A DNA stretch of 64,000 nucleotides, taken from Chryseosolibacter histidinae (GTDB lineage Bacteria > Bacteroidota > Bacteroidia > Cytophagales > Cyclobacteriaceae). Of this stretch, positions 1-9,821 are shown piece after piece. A program made the position numbers and the translations under genes. The stretch's first letter is position 1; the number at the start of each line of letters is the position of its first letter. The stretch covers positions 186,001 to 250,000 of the forward strand of contig NZ_JAHESF010000008.1 of NCBI RefSeq assembly GCF_018598225.1, read 5' to 3'. The notes under the pieces are model-generated. The model saw nothing but the letters and a program-made list of their open reading frames with translations, had not been told where the DNA came from and did not search any database.

Positions 1-1
1 G

Positions 2-2677
2 CAGGAAAGGTCGTACGCCAATCCGCCGCATTTCCGCGGGGCGATGCGCGAGGGCGACATCCGTTCCATCACCGAAGATGCACAGGGCAATTTATGGATC
101 GGGTGTTATGGCGACGGCATCTATTCTTATTCACCTTCCACCCAAAAATTCCAGCGGCACTTCAACGATCCGCGTTCGGAAGAGCAGCTGAAGAACGATA
201 TCGTTTTTGCCGTGAAGGCAGACCGGAACGGCAACATCTGGATGGGCACGGGCGGCGGAGGCATCTGCGTTTTCAATCCGCGCAAGCGCACATTCAAAAG
301 ATATACGGAAAAAGACGGGTTGGCGAACAACACCGTTTACGCGGTGCTCACCGATCATGCGGATAATGTGTGGATGAGCAGCAACGCCGGCATTTCGAAG
401 CTCGATGTGAGCAAAAATAAATTCTTCAATTACGGCGCTTCCGACGGCTTGCAAGAGGGGCAGTTTCATCCGGGCTCGGCGCTCTTCAATGGCGTGGGCG
501 GATACATGTGCATGGGTGGCACGCTTGGCCTCAATGTTTTTTTTCCTGACCAGGTGACCGATGGCCTGAAGCAGCCCCAGATCATGCTTACAGGATTTTC
601 GCTCTTCAACAAACCTGTACACATCAACGACAGCCTCGAGGGCAACGCCATCTTAACACAGGTTATCCACCACACCGACAACATCACCCTGAAGCATGAC
701 CAGAACGTGCTCACGTTCGAATTCGTGGGCCTGAACTACACGTATCCCGAGAAAAACATTTACGCTTACAAACTGGAGAACCTCGACAACGACTGGAACT
801 TCGTGGGCAACCAGCGATCGGCCACCTACCGTTATCTGAACCCGGGCACCTATGTTTTTAAAGTGAAGGCATCGAACGTTGAAAATGAATGGGGCAATAC
901 CTTCGCCAGTGTGGCGGTGACCATCAGGCCGCCTTTCTGGATGACCCCGTTGGCGTATTTTCTTTACATGCTCACCACCTGTGCCATTGCTTATGTTATC
1001 ATTCATTTCCGCGCCAAGCAGCTCAAGCTGAGAAGGAGGCTGAAAATTGCCAAGCAGCAGCGCAAGCATGAACGGCACCTGGTGCAGCAGAAGCTCACGT
1101 TCTTTACGGAGATCTCGCACGAGTTCAAAACACCGCTCACGTTAATGATCGGCCCCCTCGAAGAGATGATGGCGAAAGAATCTGTCGAAACCGCCGCAGG
1201 CAGAAAGCTGAGAATGGTATACCGCAATGCGCACAAGCTGCTCAACCTCATCAACAAGCTGCTTGATTACCGGAAAATTGAAAATGGAAAGGTGATCCTG
1301 AAAGTAAGAGAAGACAACATCGTTTCTTTCGTGGAAGAGATCTGCGCCACGTTCAGGGAGCTGGCCAACCACAAGAACATACAGTTTCATGTTCAGGCAG
1401 ACCAGCCTGAGATCATGCTTTGGTTCGACCGCGAGAAGATCGAGATGGTGCTCAACAACATTATTTCAAACTCATTCAAGTACATCGGCCAGGGCAACGA
1501 GATCAGCGTTTACGTGACGCGGCAGGTGAACGACAAATTCCCGAAAGGCAGGGCCTGCATCAAGATCAAAGACAATGGCGTGGGCATACCTAAAAAACAC
1601 CTGGGTAATATTTTCGACTGGTTCTACAAAGGAGAGAACTACGGTGCCATGAGCTCGGGTATCGGCCTCTCGCTTGCGCGGAAGCTGGTGCACCTGCACA
1701 AGGGAGAAGTGTTTGTAGACAGCGTGGAAGGAAACGGATCTACCTTCAGCATCAAGATCCCGCTGGGGAACGAGCACTTCAGGCCCGAGGAGATCGTTGC
1801 CACGCCAGCCCTCGAACAGGACACAGCCACAGCCTTCAAAACAGATTTCCTGCTGCATGACGATCGTGAAGAAGGGCATTCCAAAAAAGGATACAAGAGC
1901 ATCTTGCTCATCGAAGACGATGAAGAGATCCGCGGATTCCTGAAAGAGTATTTTGAGAAGGAATACAAGATCTTCGAAGCCGCCAATGGAAGCGAAGCGC
2001 TTGACGTAGCCGCACAACATCACCCCGACCTGATCATCAGCGACGTGATGATGCCCGAAATGGATGGCATCGCCTTCTGCAAAGCCATTCGCAGCAGCAT
2101 GCGCACAAGCCACATTCCCCTAATATTGTTAACCGCCAAAACCAGTCTCTCCGATCACAAGGAAGGTATCGAAACAGGCGCCGACGCTTACATCACCAAA
2201 CCTTTCAGTCCGGAGATCCTGCGGTTGACGGTTCACAACCTGCTGCAATCGCGCGAGAACGTGATGCGTTTCTACCGCAACCTCTTCACCGCCGACGTTC
2301 AGCAGCCGGCCGCCAAAAATGCCAATGCCCTGGATGAAAATTTCCTGCGCACCATTTATGAGAAGCTCATCGCCAACCTCGACAAGCCGGAATTCAACAT
2401 CAATGAGCTGTGCGACGAGCTGAGCATGAGCCGTTCGCTGGTATATAAAAAAGTGAAAATGCTCACGGGCCTTTCGCCTATAGAATACATCCGCTCGCTG
2501 AGAATGCAGGAGGCTGCCAAGCTGCTCAAGACCAAACAATACAAGGTGTTTGAAGTGGTTTATATGGTGGGCTTCACTGACATGAAATACTTCAGGCGCT
2601 GTTTTACGAAAGAATTCGGCTATTCTCCTTCAGATTTTATCAAACAAACAGAAGAAGGAAAAGTCACTGGTCAGTAG
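2..2677 (+). CDS. Hybrid two-component system protein (sensor kinase + receiver + AraC HTH), 5'-truncated by the window edge
   Basis: One-piece sensor/regulator that normally senses a periplasmic oligosaccharide and activates the adjacent polysaccharide utilisation genes. The frame is open from base 2, so the apparent ATG at 44 is internal. Counting from that ATG: two-component propeller repeats (NLWIGCYGDGI, NIWMGTGGGGI, NVWMSSNAGI), a Y_Y_Y domain at about 223-280, one membrane helix at about 300-322, a HisKA domain with phosphoacceptor H359 (SHEFKTPL), a HATPase with the N box near 473 and DNGVGI near 510, a receiver with phosphoacceptor D667 (SDVMMPEMDG), and an AraC-type double HTH at about 780-866. 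The upstream part of the propeller is missing. It lies directly before susC/susD in the same orientation, typical of a PUL regulator. Family assignment is firm; the ligand is unknown. Confidence 0.95.
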   Translation, partial: QERSYANPPHFRGAMREGDIRSITEDAQGNLWIGCYGDGIYSYSPSTQKFQRHFNDPRSEEQLKNDIVFAVKADRNGNIWMGTGGGGICVFNPRKRTFKRYTEKDGLANNTVYAVLTDHADNVWMSSNAGISKLDVSKNKFFNYGASDGLQEGQFHPGSALFNGVGGYMCMGGTLGLNVFFPDQVTDGLKQPQIMLTGFSLFNKPVHINDSLEGNAILTQVIHHTDNITLKHDQNVLTFEFVGLNYTYPEKNIYAYKLENLDNDWNFVGNQRSATYRYLNPGTYVFKVKASNVENEWGNTFASVAVTIRPPFWMTPLAYFLYMLTTCAIAYVIIHFRAKQLKLRRRLKIAKQQRKHERHLVQQKLTFFTEISHEFKTPLTLMIGPLEEMMAKESVETAAGRKLRMVYRNAHKLLNLINKLLDYRKIENGKVILKVREDNIVSFVEEICATFRELANHKNIQFHVQADQPEIMLWFDREKIEMVLNNIISNSFKYIGQGNEISVYVTRQVNDKFPKGRACIKIKDNGVGIPKKHLGNIFDWFYKGENYGAMSSGIGLSLARKLVHLHKGEVFVDSVEGNGSTFSIKIPLGNEHFRPEEIVATPALEQDTATAFKTDFLLHDDREEGHSKKGYKSILLIEDDEEIRGFLKEYFEKEYKIFEAANGSEALDVAAQHHPDLIISDVMMPEMDGIAFCKAIRSSMRTSHIPLILLTAKTSLSDHKEGIETGADAYITKPFSPEILRLTVHNLLQSRENVMRFYRNLFTADVQQPAAKNANALDENFLRTIYEKLIANLDKPEFNINELCDELSMSRSLVYKKVKMLTGLSPIEYIRSLRMQEAAKLLKTKQYKVFEVVYMVGFTDMKYFRRCFTKEFGYSPSDFIKQTEEGKVTGQ

Positions 2678-2709
2678 TCTATGGTCTATGGTCCATAATC
2701 CATAGACTA
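2675..2709 (+). repeat. Hairpin/word array of the GTCTATGG class overlapping the stop codon
   Basis: TAGTCTATGG (2675-2684) is followed by its exact inverse complement CCATAGACTA (2700-2709), with an internal TATGGTCCATA. The TAG stop of the preceding gene is part of the stem. No U-run follows, so it is not a canonical terminator. It belongs to the permuted-word repeats found in many gaps of this window. Confidence 0.7.
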
Positions 2710-3057
2710 TTTGTTAGACTGGTGACATTATTACGGCTGCACCGAGTAACCGCAACTCCATCCCCCGATCAATCGAAAGACTCCCGTCGTTGGTCATGTC
2801 ATTTCAACACTTAAAAGAGTTTGATCGATTAATGTACTATTCCAGGATTGGAACTGAAACACACCGGTTAAAAAATCATGACGCCCTCAACCGGCCACCT
2901 GGCAACCGGTAACTGGCAACCATTACACAATACCTGATCTGCCATGGGTGAAGTGGCGGAACCTTTTTGTCCACCCCGACAAGTGGCTAATTCTTGCGGA
3001 AAAGCCCTTCTGCACTACATCCGTGCCCCCTTTTATAACAGTTAGCACCCCTTTCCA
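2710..3057. other. Intergenic gap before susC; includes a GGCAACCGG word array
   Basis: No credible coding region is visible. At 2891-2921 there is an array built from GGCCACCT, GGCAACCGGT and AACTGGCAACC, the same word class as at 56234-56265 (inverted) and 60241-60270. The remainder shows two partly related TGATCG-containing stretches near 2768 and 2820 that might be regulator sites, but this is weak. Confidence 0.5.
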
Positions 3058-3090
3058 GAAAACGTTTTCAATGACATTTACAAACGTTTG
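3058..3090 (+). promoter_or_regulatory. Twin palindromes in the susC promoter region (possible operator pair)
   Basis: GAAAACGTTTTC (3058-3069) and CAAACGTTTG (3081-3090) are both perfect palindromes with a central CG. Their centres are 22 bp apart, about two helical turns. The second contains AACGTTTG, one mismatch from the Bacteroidota -7 box TAnnTTTG, so a bound protein could block or position RNA polymerase. The ATG of susC follows 44 bp later. Central-CG palindromes of this kind are typical of LacI-family sites; no LacI gene is present in the window. Confidence 0.5.
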
Positions 3091-3134
3091 AGTCGCCATT
3101 ATCCCCCAGTCATTTTCAATTAAACCCAATAATT

Positions 3135-6100
3135 ATGATTAAACGTCTACCCAGAAGAATCGGACGGATCGCCATCATACCGGTGGTGGTCTTGTTGCAA
3201 TTCAGTTGCCATTTCCTGTATGCGCAGGAAAGTAAGATCAGCGGAAAGGTGCTGGCAGAGAACGGAACCGCCCTGCCGGGAGTTAACGTGATAATAAAAG
3301 GAACCTCCATTGGCACCACCACCGACGCCGATGGTTTGTTCGCGCTCAACGCCCCGAACCAGAGCGCTGTACTTGTTTTTTCTTTCATCGGTTACAAAAC
3401 CACAGAAGTGCCGGTGGGCTCGCAGTCGTCTTTCGAGATCAAGCTGTTGCCGGATGTGGAGACCCTCACTGAAGTTGTGGTGGTAGGTTATGGTGAGACC
3501 AAAAAAGAGTCGCTCACCAGCGCCATCACATCTGTGAAAGGTAAAGAGCTTGTGAAGAGCCCGCAACCCAACCTTTCAAACTCCTTTGCAGGAAGGGTTT
3601 CTGGTGTGGTGGCCAGCACAGCAACCGGCGAACCCGGCAGCGACAACGCGCGACTGCTCATCCGCGGCCAAAGCACCACGGGAGACAATTCTCCCCTTGT
3701 GGTGATCGATGGTGTTGCCAACCGGTTGGGCGGCCTCGAGCGTTTGGATCCCAACGACATCGAAAGCATCTCGGTGCTCAAGGATGCCTCCGCTGCAATT
3801 TACGGAGCACAGGCTGCCAACGGCGTGATCCTCATCACCACCAAACGCGGCTCGACATCCACAGGGCCTGTTTTCAATTTCACTTATAACCAGGGCTTCG
3901 CAAAGCCAACCCGCCTGCCCGAGATGGCAGACGCACCAACGTACGCGCGCATCCTCAACGAGATCCAGTACTATCGCAGCTCATCCGGCGGATTGAACCA
4001 GATCTATTCTGAAGAGGAGATCCAGAAATTTTCCAACGGTTCCGATCCCATCAACTATCCGAACACAGACTGGATCGACGCTGTAATGAAATCTGTTTCG
4101 TTACAAGATCAGCAGAACCTCTCCATCGCTGGCGGGGGAAGTGATGTACAGTATTTTGTTTCCCTGGGAAGAAGGCACCAGGATGGCATCTACAAGAACA
4201 CCAACCTTGAATTCGAACAATTCAACATCCGCTCCAACATCGATGTAAACCTGACGAAGAACCTGCGGATGGGCATCGACCTTTCGGGAAGGATCGAAGA
4301 CCGCGTGTTCCCCACGGAGAGCGCCGGAAGCATTTTCAGGTCAACCTTCAGAACGTATCCTGTGCTGCCCGTATATTATCCCGGCGGATTACCTGCTCCC
4401 GGCATCGAAGCGGGTCTCAATCCCGTGGTGATCGCCACATCGAAGGCAGGCTCCGACAAGCAGCCCAAAACAGTGCTCAACTCGTTGCTCACCCTCGATT
4501 ATAAGCTGCCCTTTGCACCGGGTTTGTCTGTAAAAGGTTTTTATGCGCACGACCGGATCTTCGACGCGCGCAAATTGTTCCGTACGCCCTGGACTGTTTA
4601 CACGTTGAACAGCAGCACCAATCCCGTTACGTTCGATCCCGTGCAGCGCGGACCTGTTACAGCAGAGCTGACACAACGCGAACGCAATGACCGCCTCAGC
4701 ACAGCCAACATCAGCCTCAACTATGAAAAATCGATCGGCTCTAATTTCATCAAAGCCTTTGTCGCTTACGAGCAGAATGTACAGGAGGCCGATTGGTTTG
4801 AAACTTTCAGAAGGGGATACCTCTCTCCGCTGATCCCCGAGATAGACCTTGGCGGTTCGGCTCCTGAAGAGCGGACCAACAGTGGCAACAGCGAAAGGTT
4901 CACCCGTCGTAATTACTTTGGCAGGATCTCATTCGATCATAATCAACGTTACCTTGCCGAAGTGCAGTTCCGCTACGACGGGTCATCGAAGTTCATGAAA
5001 GGCAACCAGTACGGTTTCTTCCCCAGCGCCTCCGTTGGTTGGAGGATCTCGGAAGAATCGTGGTTCGATGTTTCCGCCATCGGAAATTTGAAGCTGCGCG
5101 CGTCTTACGGATTGTTAGGTAACGACAGGATCAGGGCATTCCAATACCTGAACACCTTCAACCTGAGAAGCAGCAACTATGTGCTGGACGGTACACCTGT
5201 GCCCACATTCGGTATCCTGCAGCTCGCCAACCCTGACATTACCTGGGAAACTGCCCGCAAGCTCGACATTGGTGTAGAGACCACGTTGTTCGGCAAGCTG
5301 ACGCTCGAGTTGGATTATTTCAGCGAACGCAGAACCGATCTCTTGATCCCACGCACCGGCTCGATCCCTTATGTGTCGGGTATTGTGAACGAATACCAGA
5401 GTGGCAATCCGCTAACGCCATCACCCATCATCCCTGACGAAAATATCGGCGAGGTGAAGAACAGCGGCGTGGAAGCGCAGCTCGGCTACAACCACGATAT
5501 AGGTGATGTACACCTGACGCTGGGTGGTAATATCACTTACAACAAGAGTGAAGTTGTTTATATGGATGACTCCGATGGAATTCCTTCGTACCAGCGGCGT
5601 GAAGGGCGTCCTTTGGGTGCGCAGTTGTTCTACAAAACAATGGGCATCTTCAAAACGGTGGAAGACCTCAACGGTTATCCGCATGTGCCCGGCGCCGGCC
5701 CTGGTGACCTGATCTATGAAGACGTGAACAAAAGTGGCAGCATCACGGCAGACGACAGGGTGATGCAAAGTCTAAGCAACGTTCCGCAGATCGTGTATGG
5801 ATTCACGGCTGCCGCATCTTTCAGGAACTTCGATCTCACCATTCTGCTGCAAGGCCAGGCGCGATCAGTACAATATGTGCTCACCGAAGCCGGTGAAGTG
5901 GGTAACTTCTTCAATTCATGGGCATCTAACCGCTGGAGCCCGTCGAACCCCAACGGCACGTACCCGCGCGTGGATGTGCGCACCTCATCGAGCATCAACG
6001 GCGCGTTGTACAAGAACGATTTCTGGCTGTACAACACCTCGTTTATGAGGATCAAAAATGTGGAGCTGGGATATAACTTTTCAACGGCGGCTTTCGAGCG

Positions 6101-6254
6101 GCTGAGATTGAAAGGTGCGCGTCTCTATGTGAACGCCTTCAACCTCGCCACTTTCAGCAAGGTGAAAGACTTCGATCCGGAAGGCCAGAGCGAAAGCGGC
6201 CAGTTCTATCCGCAGCAGCAGATCTACAACGTTGGTGTAAACCTCAAATTCTGA
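3135..6254 (+). CDS. SusC/RagA-family TonB-dependent outer-membrane transporter
   Basis: Outer-membrane barrel that imports oligosaccharides together with its SusD partner, driven by TonB. The 1039-residue length is normal for the family. Visible parts: N-terminal signal region ending near AQES (about residue 30), a carboxypeptidase-regulatory-like beta domain at about 34-100 (ISGKVLAENGTALPGVNVII), the SusC signature LTEVVVVGYGETKKESL near 112-128, a plug domain with DASAAIYGAQAANGVILITT near 218-238, then a beta-barrel ending in an aromatic residue (NLKF). It overlaps nothing and is followed after only 4 bp by susD, so the two are co-transcribed. Regulation is probably by the upstream hybrid two-component protein. 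Confidence 0.96.
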   Translation: MIKRLPRRIGRIAIIPVVVLLQFSCHFLYAQESKISGKVLAENGTALPGVNVIIKGTSIGTTTDADGLFALNAPNQSAVLVFSFIGYKTTEVPVGSQSSFEIKLLPDVETLTEVVVVGYGETKKESLTSAITSVKGKELVKSPQPNLSNSFAGRVSGVVASTATGEPGSDNARLLIRGQSTTGDNSPLVVIDGVANRLGGLERLDPNDIESISVLKDASAAIYGAQAANGVILITTKRGSTSTGPVFNFTYNQGFAKPTRLPEMADAPTYARILNEIQYYRSSSGGLNQIYSEEEIQKFSNGSDPINYPNTDWIDAVMKSVSLQDQQNLSIAGGGSDVQYFVSLGRRHQDGIYKNTNLEFEQFNIRSNIDVNLTKNLRMGIDLSGRIEDRVFPTESAGSIFRSTFRTYPVLPVYYPGGLPAPGIEAGLNPVVIATSKAGSDKQPKTVLNSLLTLDYKLPFAPGLSVKGFYAHDRIFDARKLFRTPWTVYTLNSSTNPVTFDPVQRGPVTAELTQRERNDRLSTANISLNYEKSIGSNFIKAFVAYEQNVQEADWFETFRRGYLSPLIPEIDLGGSAPEERTNSGNSERFTRRNYFGRISFDHNQRYLAEVQFRYDGSSKFMKGNQYGFFPSASVGWRISEESWFDVSAIGNLKLRASYGLLGNDRIRAFQYLNTFNLRSSNYVLDGTPVPTFGILQLANPDITWETARKLDIGVETTLFGKLTLELDYFSERRTDLLIPRTGSIPYVSGIVNEYQSGNPLTPSPIIPDENIGEVKNSGVEAQLGYNHDIGDVHLTLGGNITYNKSEVVYMDDSDGIPSYQRREGRPLGAQLFYKTMGIFKTVEDLNGYPHVPGAGPGDLIYEDVNKSGSITADDRVMQSLSNVPQIVYGFTAAASFRNFDLTILLQGQARSVQYVLTEAGEVGNFFNSWASNRWSPSNPNGTYPRVDVRTSSSINGALYKNDFWLYNTSFMRIKNVELGYNFSTAAFERLRLKGARLYVNAFNLATFSKVKDFDPEGQSESGQFYPQQQIYNVGVNLKF

Positions 6255-6258
6255 ACGC

Positions 6259-7959
6259 ATGAAAAAGATTTCATTATATATTCTATTGGCAGCTGCTGTA
6301 ACGGTGCTGTCGTGTAACGATGATTTTCTCAATGTTACGCCCACCTCACTGACGGATGAGGCCATCTGGAAAGATGCCGGCCTGACGGAAGCTTATATCA
6401 TCAACCTCTACACCGGCATCCGCCTGACGGACAAAGAGGCGAGCAAGGATGAACGATACATCGGCTTTGGCCGTGGCTTTCACTGGGCCATGTATGCTTC
6501 GGTGACCGATGAAGCGGTGTACAGCAACAACGACCAGACCTACCTGGTGCAGCGGGCAGAGCTGAGCCCCAGCAACTACGGATGGATGAGCACCGTGTGG
6601 GGAAGAAGTTACAGGAGCATTCGTGAAGCCAACCTGGTGTTGGAAAAGATCCCGTCTACCCCCCTCACGGAAGAACGCAGGGCCATGCTGGTAGCGGAGA
6701 TCCGTTTCATCAGGGCGTTCCGGTATTTCGATTTACTGAAAGGTTTTGGCGGTGTGCCCATTGTTGGCGATGAGGTGACAGAGCTTACCGATGATTTTAC
6801 ACCGCTCTATCAACGGAAAAGTATTGCGGAAACCGTAAGCTACATTGTAAACGAGCTGAATGCCGTGATCGGTACATTGCCGAATGAAGCGGGAAGCACC
6901 TGGGAACGGGGAAGGGCAACAACACCTGCTGCCATGGCGCTGAAGTCACGCGTGCTGTTGTATGCAGCCAGTCCGTTGTATACCGGCGGCACCAGCGATG
7001 TTTCCAAATGGCAGGCGGCCGCCACCGCCGCGAAAAATGTGATGGACCTGAACAAGTTCAGCCTGGTCACCAATCTTTCAGCCAATCCTGCAGAGAACTA
7101 CAGGTTGTACTTCGTTGCACCGCCAACCACCACCGAAGATATTTTCTTCAGGGAATACACCAACACCAGTCCTTCGATGGCCATGGAGCGCATGAACGCA
7201 CCGAATGGTTACGGCGGATGGGGCGGCAACTGCCCGATGCAAAACCTGGTGGATGATTATGAGATGACCAACGGGTTGCCTATTACAGATGCCGGGTCAG
7301 GTTACAATGCGCAGAACCCTTATGTAAACCGCGACCCGCGTTTCTATGGCACCATCTTGTACAATGGCGCAGACTATCGTGGCAGAAAAATCGAAACTTT
7401 CCTTCCCGGAGGCAAAGACAGTCCTGACGGAAATGAGCCCTGGAACTCATCGCCTACCGGTTATTACCTGAGAAAATTCCTGAAGGAGACCATTACGCTT
7501 GACGACTGGAGCAACATGGGCACGGCAACCTGGCGTTACTTCCGCTATGCAGAAATACTGTTGAACTATGCCGAGGCGCAGAACGAGGCAACAGGTCCTG
7601 ACCAGTCTGTGTATGATGCGGTGAACGCCGTGAGATTGCGCGCCGGGATGCCTGCGCTTCCGGGAGGTCTCTCAAAAGACCAGATGCGTGCAAGGATCCG
7701 GAACGAACGGCGTGTGGAGCTGGCGTACGAAGAGCACCGTTACTTTGATGTAAGGCGCTGGATGATCGCAGATGTGCAGGAGAACGAACAGGCCAGCGGC
7801 ATCTCCATCACAAAGAACGGCGACGGCTCTCTTACCTATGCCACCAAAGTAGCGCTGACCAACAAAGCTTTCAAAACACAGCACTATTGGTTCCCGATCC
7901 CGATAGAAGAGATCAATGCTTCGAAGGGTGCGATCACGCAAAACCCCCTCTATGAATAA
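6259..7959 (+). CDS. SusD/RagB-family surface glycan-binding lipoprotein
   Basis: Surface lipoprotein that caps the SusC barrel and binds the target glycan. The signal peptide ends in a lipobox with the lipidated Cys at residue 19 (VLSCND). The 566-residue protein shows the RagB/SusD layout: an N-terminal SusD-like TPR region (SYRSIREANLVLEKI, RAFRYFDLLKGFGGVPIV) and the C-terminal RagB segment with RYAEILLNYAEAQNE, VRLRAGMP, RNERRVELAYEEHRYFDVRRW and a terminal QNPLYE. It starts 4 bp after susC and ends just before a hairpin terminator. Function is clear at family level; the substrate is not readable from sequence. Confidence 0.95.
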   Translation: MKKISLYILLAAAVTVLSCNDDFLNVTPTSLTDEAIWKDAGLTEAYIINLYTGIRLTDKEASKDERYIGFGRGFHWAMYASVTDEAVYSNNDQTYLVQRAELSPSNYGWMSTVWGRSYRSIREANLVLEKIPSTPLTEERRAMLVAEIRFIRAFRYFDLLKGFGGVPIVGDEVTELTDDFTPLYQRKSIAETVSYIVNELNAVIGTLPNEAGSTWERGRATTPAAMALKSRVLLYAASPLYTGGTSDVSKWQAAATAAKNVMDLNKFSLVTNLSANPAENYRLYFVAPPTTTEDIFFREYTNTSPSMAMERMNAPNGYGGWGGNCPMQNLVDDYEMTNGLPITDAGSGYNAQNPYVNRDPRFYGTILYNGADYRGRKIETFLPGGKDSPDGNEPWNSSPTGYYLRKFLKETITLDDWSNMGTATWRYFRYAEILLNYAEAQNEATGPDQSVYDAVNAVRLRAGMPALPGGLSKDQMRARIRNERRVELAYEEHRYFDVRRWMIADVQENEQASGISITKNGDGSLTYATKVALTNKAFKTQHYWFPIPIEEINASKGAITQNPLYE

Positions 7960-7997
7960 TCCGCCGATTAGTTTGGGTTAATATGTGGGAAAAGTAA

Positions 7998-8028
7998 GGT
8001 GAGGGCTCCAGGAGCCTTCACCCCTTTT
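7998..8028 (+). terminator. Intrinsic terminator after susD
   Basis: GGTGAGGGCT and AGCCTTCACC form a 10-bp stem (one G-U pair) around a CCAGG loop at 7998-8022, followed by CCTTTT. It would end or attenuate the susCD transcript before the GH30 gene, giving stronger susCD than enzyme expression. Confidence 0.7.
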
Positions 8029-8147
8029 AAAATCAGCATCCGTTATCCAAAAGAATTTTTCAGCAAGATCCGCGCAATGGTTCGGCATCTCACGGGCCGG
8101 CTGCCAGGGAATGATCATTCAAATTTTCAAAAGTGTAAACCAAAGAG

Positions 8148-9713
8148 ATGAGATACCACACTACAATTTCACCACTGCTTTTAACGCTCGCGTTTGTTTT
8201 TTCGGGATGCTCGAAAAGCGAAACCGCCGAAACGACTCCCGGGGATACAAAAAATGCCATGGTGATCCACCTCGACAGCAGGAAACAAATCATCAGAAGC
8301 TTCGGTGCATCGGATGCCTGGACCTGCCAGTACATCGGCACATGGCCCGACGCAAAACGGAACCAGGCAGCAGACTGGTTGTTCAGCATGGGAGAAGACG
8401 AGAACGGAAAACCCCTGGGCATTGGGTTGTCGCTCTGGCGATTCAACATCGGTGCCGGCAGTGCAGCACAAGACAACATCGGTGACGAGTGGCGAAGAAC
8501 GGAAGGTTTTCTGAAAAATGACCTCACCTACGACTGGTCAAAACAGGCGGGGCAGCGATGGTTCATGCACGCGGCCAAACAAAGAGGCGTGAGCCAGTTG
8601 TTGGGATTTACCAATAGCCCACCCGTGCAGCTCACAAAAAACGGGAAAGCTTTTTCCAGCAATGGCGAGGAAGCCAACGTCGGCCAGGCTAACTATGTAC
8701 GTTATGCCAGGTTTCTGGCGGATGTTTCAAAACATTTGAGTGATGAAGGTGTTCCGCTCACGTACCTGAGTCCTTTTAACGAACCGCAGTGGGACTGGAC
8801 CGGCAACGGGCAGGAAGGCACACCCTATAAGAACACGGAGATCTTTGCCATCACCCGCGTCCTGGATTCGCTGCTGAGCGTGCAAGATCAGAACGTCAAG
8901 ATCCAGATCGCGGAAGCAGCCAAGCTGAACTATCTTTATGAAAAGGCCGACAAGGCTTTGCGTGGTGAACAGATCAGCCAGTTCTTTTCACCAGCGTCTC
9001 CTTTGTATACGGGTAATTTTTCGCATGTGGATAAGGTGATCTCCGGTCACAGCTATTTTACCACGGCGCCGGCCGAAACGATGGTAAGTGTGCGGCAGAA
9101 AGTTTTCGAAGCGATACAACAGGCACCCACGCCACTTGAATTCTACCAAAGTGAGTACTGCATCCTGGGCGACCAAGAAGAAGTGAAGGGAGCCGGAAAA
9201 GATACCGGTATCATTCCCGCGTTGTATGTGGCCAGGCTCATCCATCACGACCTCACCGTTGCCAATGCCGCCGCGTGGCACTGGTGGCTGGCCGTTTCTG
9301 TTTATGACTACAAAGATGGTTTGATCTACGCGGATAAGCACAAGACCGATGGCGCCGTTGAAGACAGCAAGCTGTTGTGGGCACTTGGCAACTACAGCAG
9401 GTTCATCCGCCCGGGTGCACAACGGGTTGCTGTCACCGCTGACAATGTGAACATCAGCAACGCCAACGGCATCATGGCATCGTCATACATCGATGACCAT
9501 CAAAAACAGGTGACCACTGTGATCATCAATTATGGTAATGCGGAATCAACGCTTTCTATCAAACTTGAAGGTGGATCGGTAAGCTCATGGAAGCCGTACA
9601 TCACCGGTGCCGCTGAAGATGAAGACCTGAAACCGCTGAACGAGATCGCTGCAGAAAATGAAATTGTGATCCCGAAAAGATCGATCGTTACGCTGGTGGG
9701 AAAACTGAATTGA
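8148..9713 (+). CDS. GH30-family glycoside hydrolase, lipoprotein (endo-beta-1,6-galactanase/glucanase-like)
   Basis: Retaining glycosidase predicted to cleave the glycan taken up by the neighbouring SusCD. The signal peptide has a lipobox (FSGCSKS, Cys21), so it is probably a surface or periplasmic lipoprotein. Residues 40-60 carry the typical GH30 start (IIRSFGASDAWTC). The acid/base lies in SPFNEPQWDW (E212) and the nucleophile in FYQSEYC (E336), at the spacing expected for GH30. A small beta-sandwich at about 425-520 ends the protein (IIPKRSIVTLVGKLN). The closest annotated relatives I recall are endo-beta-1,6-galactanases of fungi and Bacteroidota; beta-1,6-glucan is an alternative substrate. 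It belongs to the PUL by position and orientation. Confidence 0.85.
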   Translation: MRYHTTISPLLLTLAFVFSGCSKSETAETTPGDTKNAMVIHLDSRKQIIRSFGASDAWTCQYIGTWPDAKRNQAADWLFSMGEDENGKPLGIGLSLWRFNIGAGSAAQDNIGDEWRRTEGFLKNDLTYDWSKQAGQRWFMHAAKQRGVSQLLGFTNSPPVQLTKNGKAFSSNGEEANVGQANYVRYARFLADVSKHLSDEGVPLTYLSPFNEPQWDWTGNGQEGTPYKNTEIFAITRVLDSLLSVQDQNVKIQIAEAAKLNYLYEKADKALRGEQISQFFSPASPLYTGNFSHVDKVISGHSYFTTAPAETMVSVRQKVFEAIQQAPTPLEFYQSEYCILGDQEEVKGAGKDTGIIPALYVARLIHHDLTVANAAAWHWWLAVSVYDYKDGLIYADKHKTDGAVEDSKLLWALGNYSRFIRPGAQRVAVTADNVNISNANGIMASSYIDDHQKQVTTVIINYGNAESTLSIKLEGGSVSSWKPYITGAAEDEDLKPLNEIAAENEIVIPKRSIVTLVGKLN

Positions 9714-9714
9714 G

Positions 9715-9810
9715 AGGTCCACGGTCCACAGACGACAGTCCACAGACGACAGTCCACAGCCTTGTGGTGTGCCTCACCAATCGTACCTCGTATTTCGTAC
9801 CTCGTACCTT
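9715..9810. repeat. Two adjacent permuted-word arrays (GTCCACAGACGACA and TCGTACCTCG classes)
   Basis: 9715-9760 consists of repeated GGTCCACGG/GACGACAGTCCACA units. 9781-9810 repeats TCGTACCTCG and TTTCGTACC. The second class reappears in inverse complement directly after purM (62253-62286). No coding content. Confidence 0.8.
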
Positions 9811-9821
9811 CGGCTTTCGAT

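Noticed and set aside
1472-2113. Minus-strand frame of 213 codons
   Set aside because: Antisense to the kinase and receiver domains of the hybrid regulator; no protein pattern.
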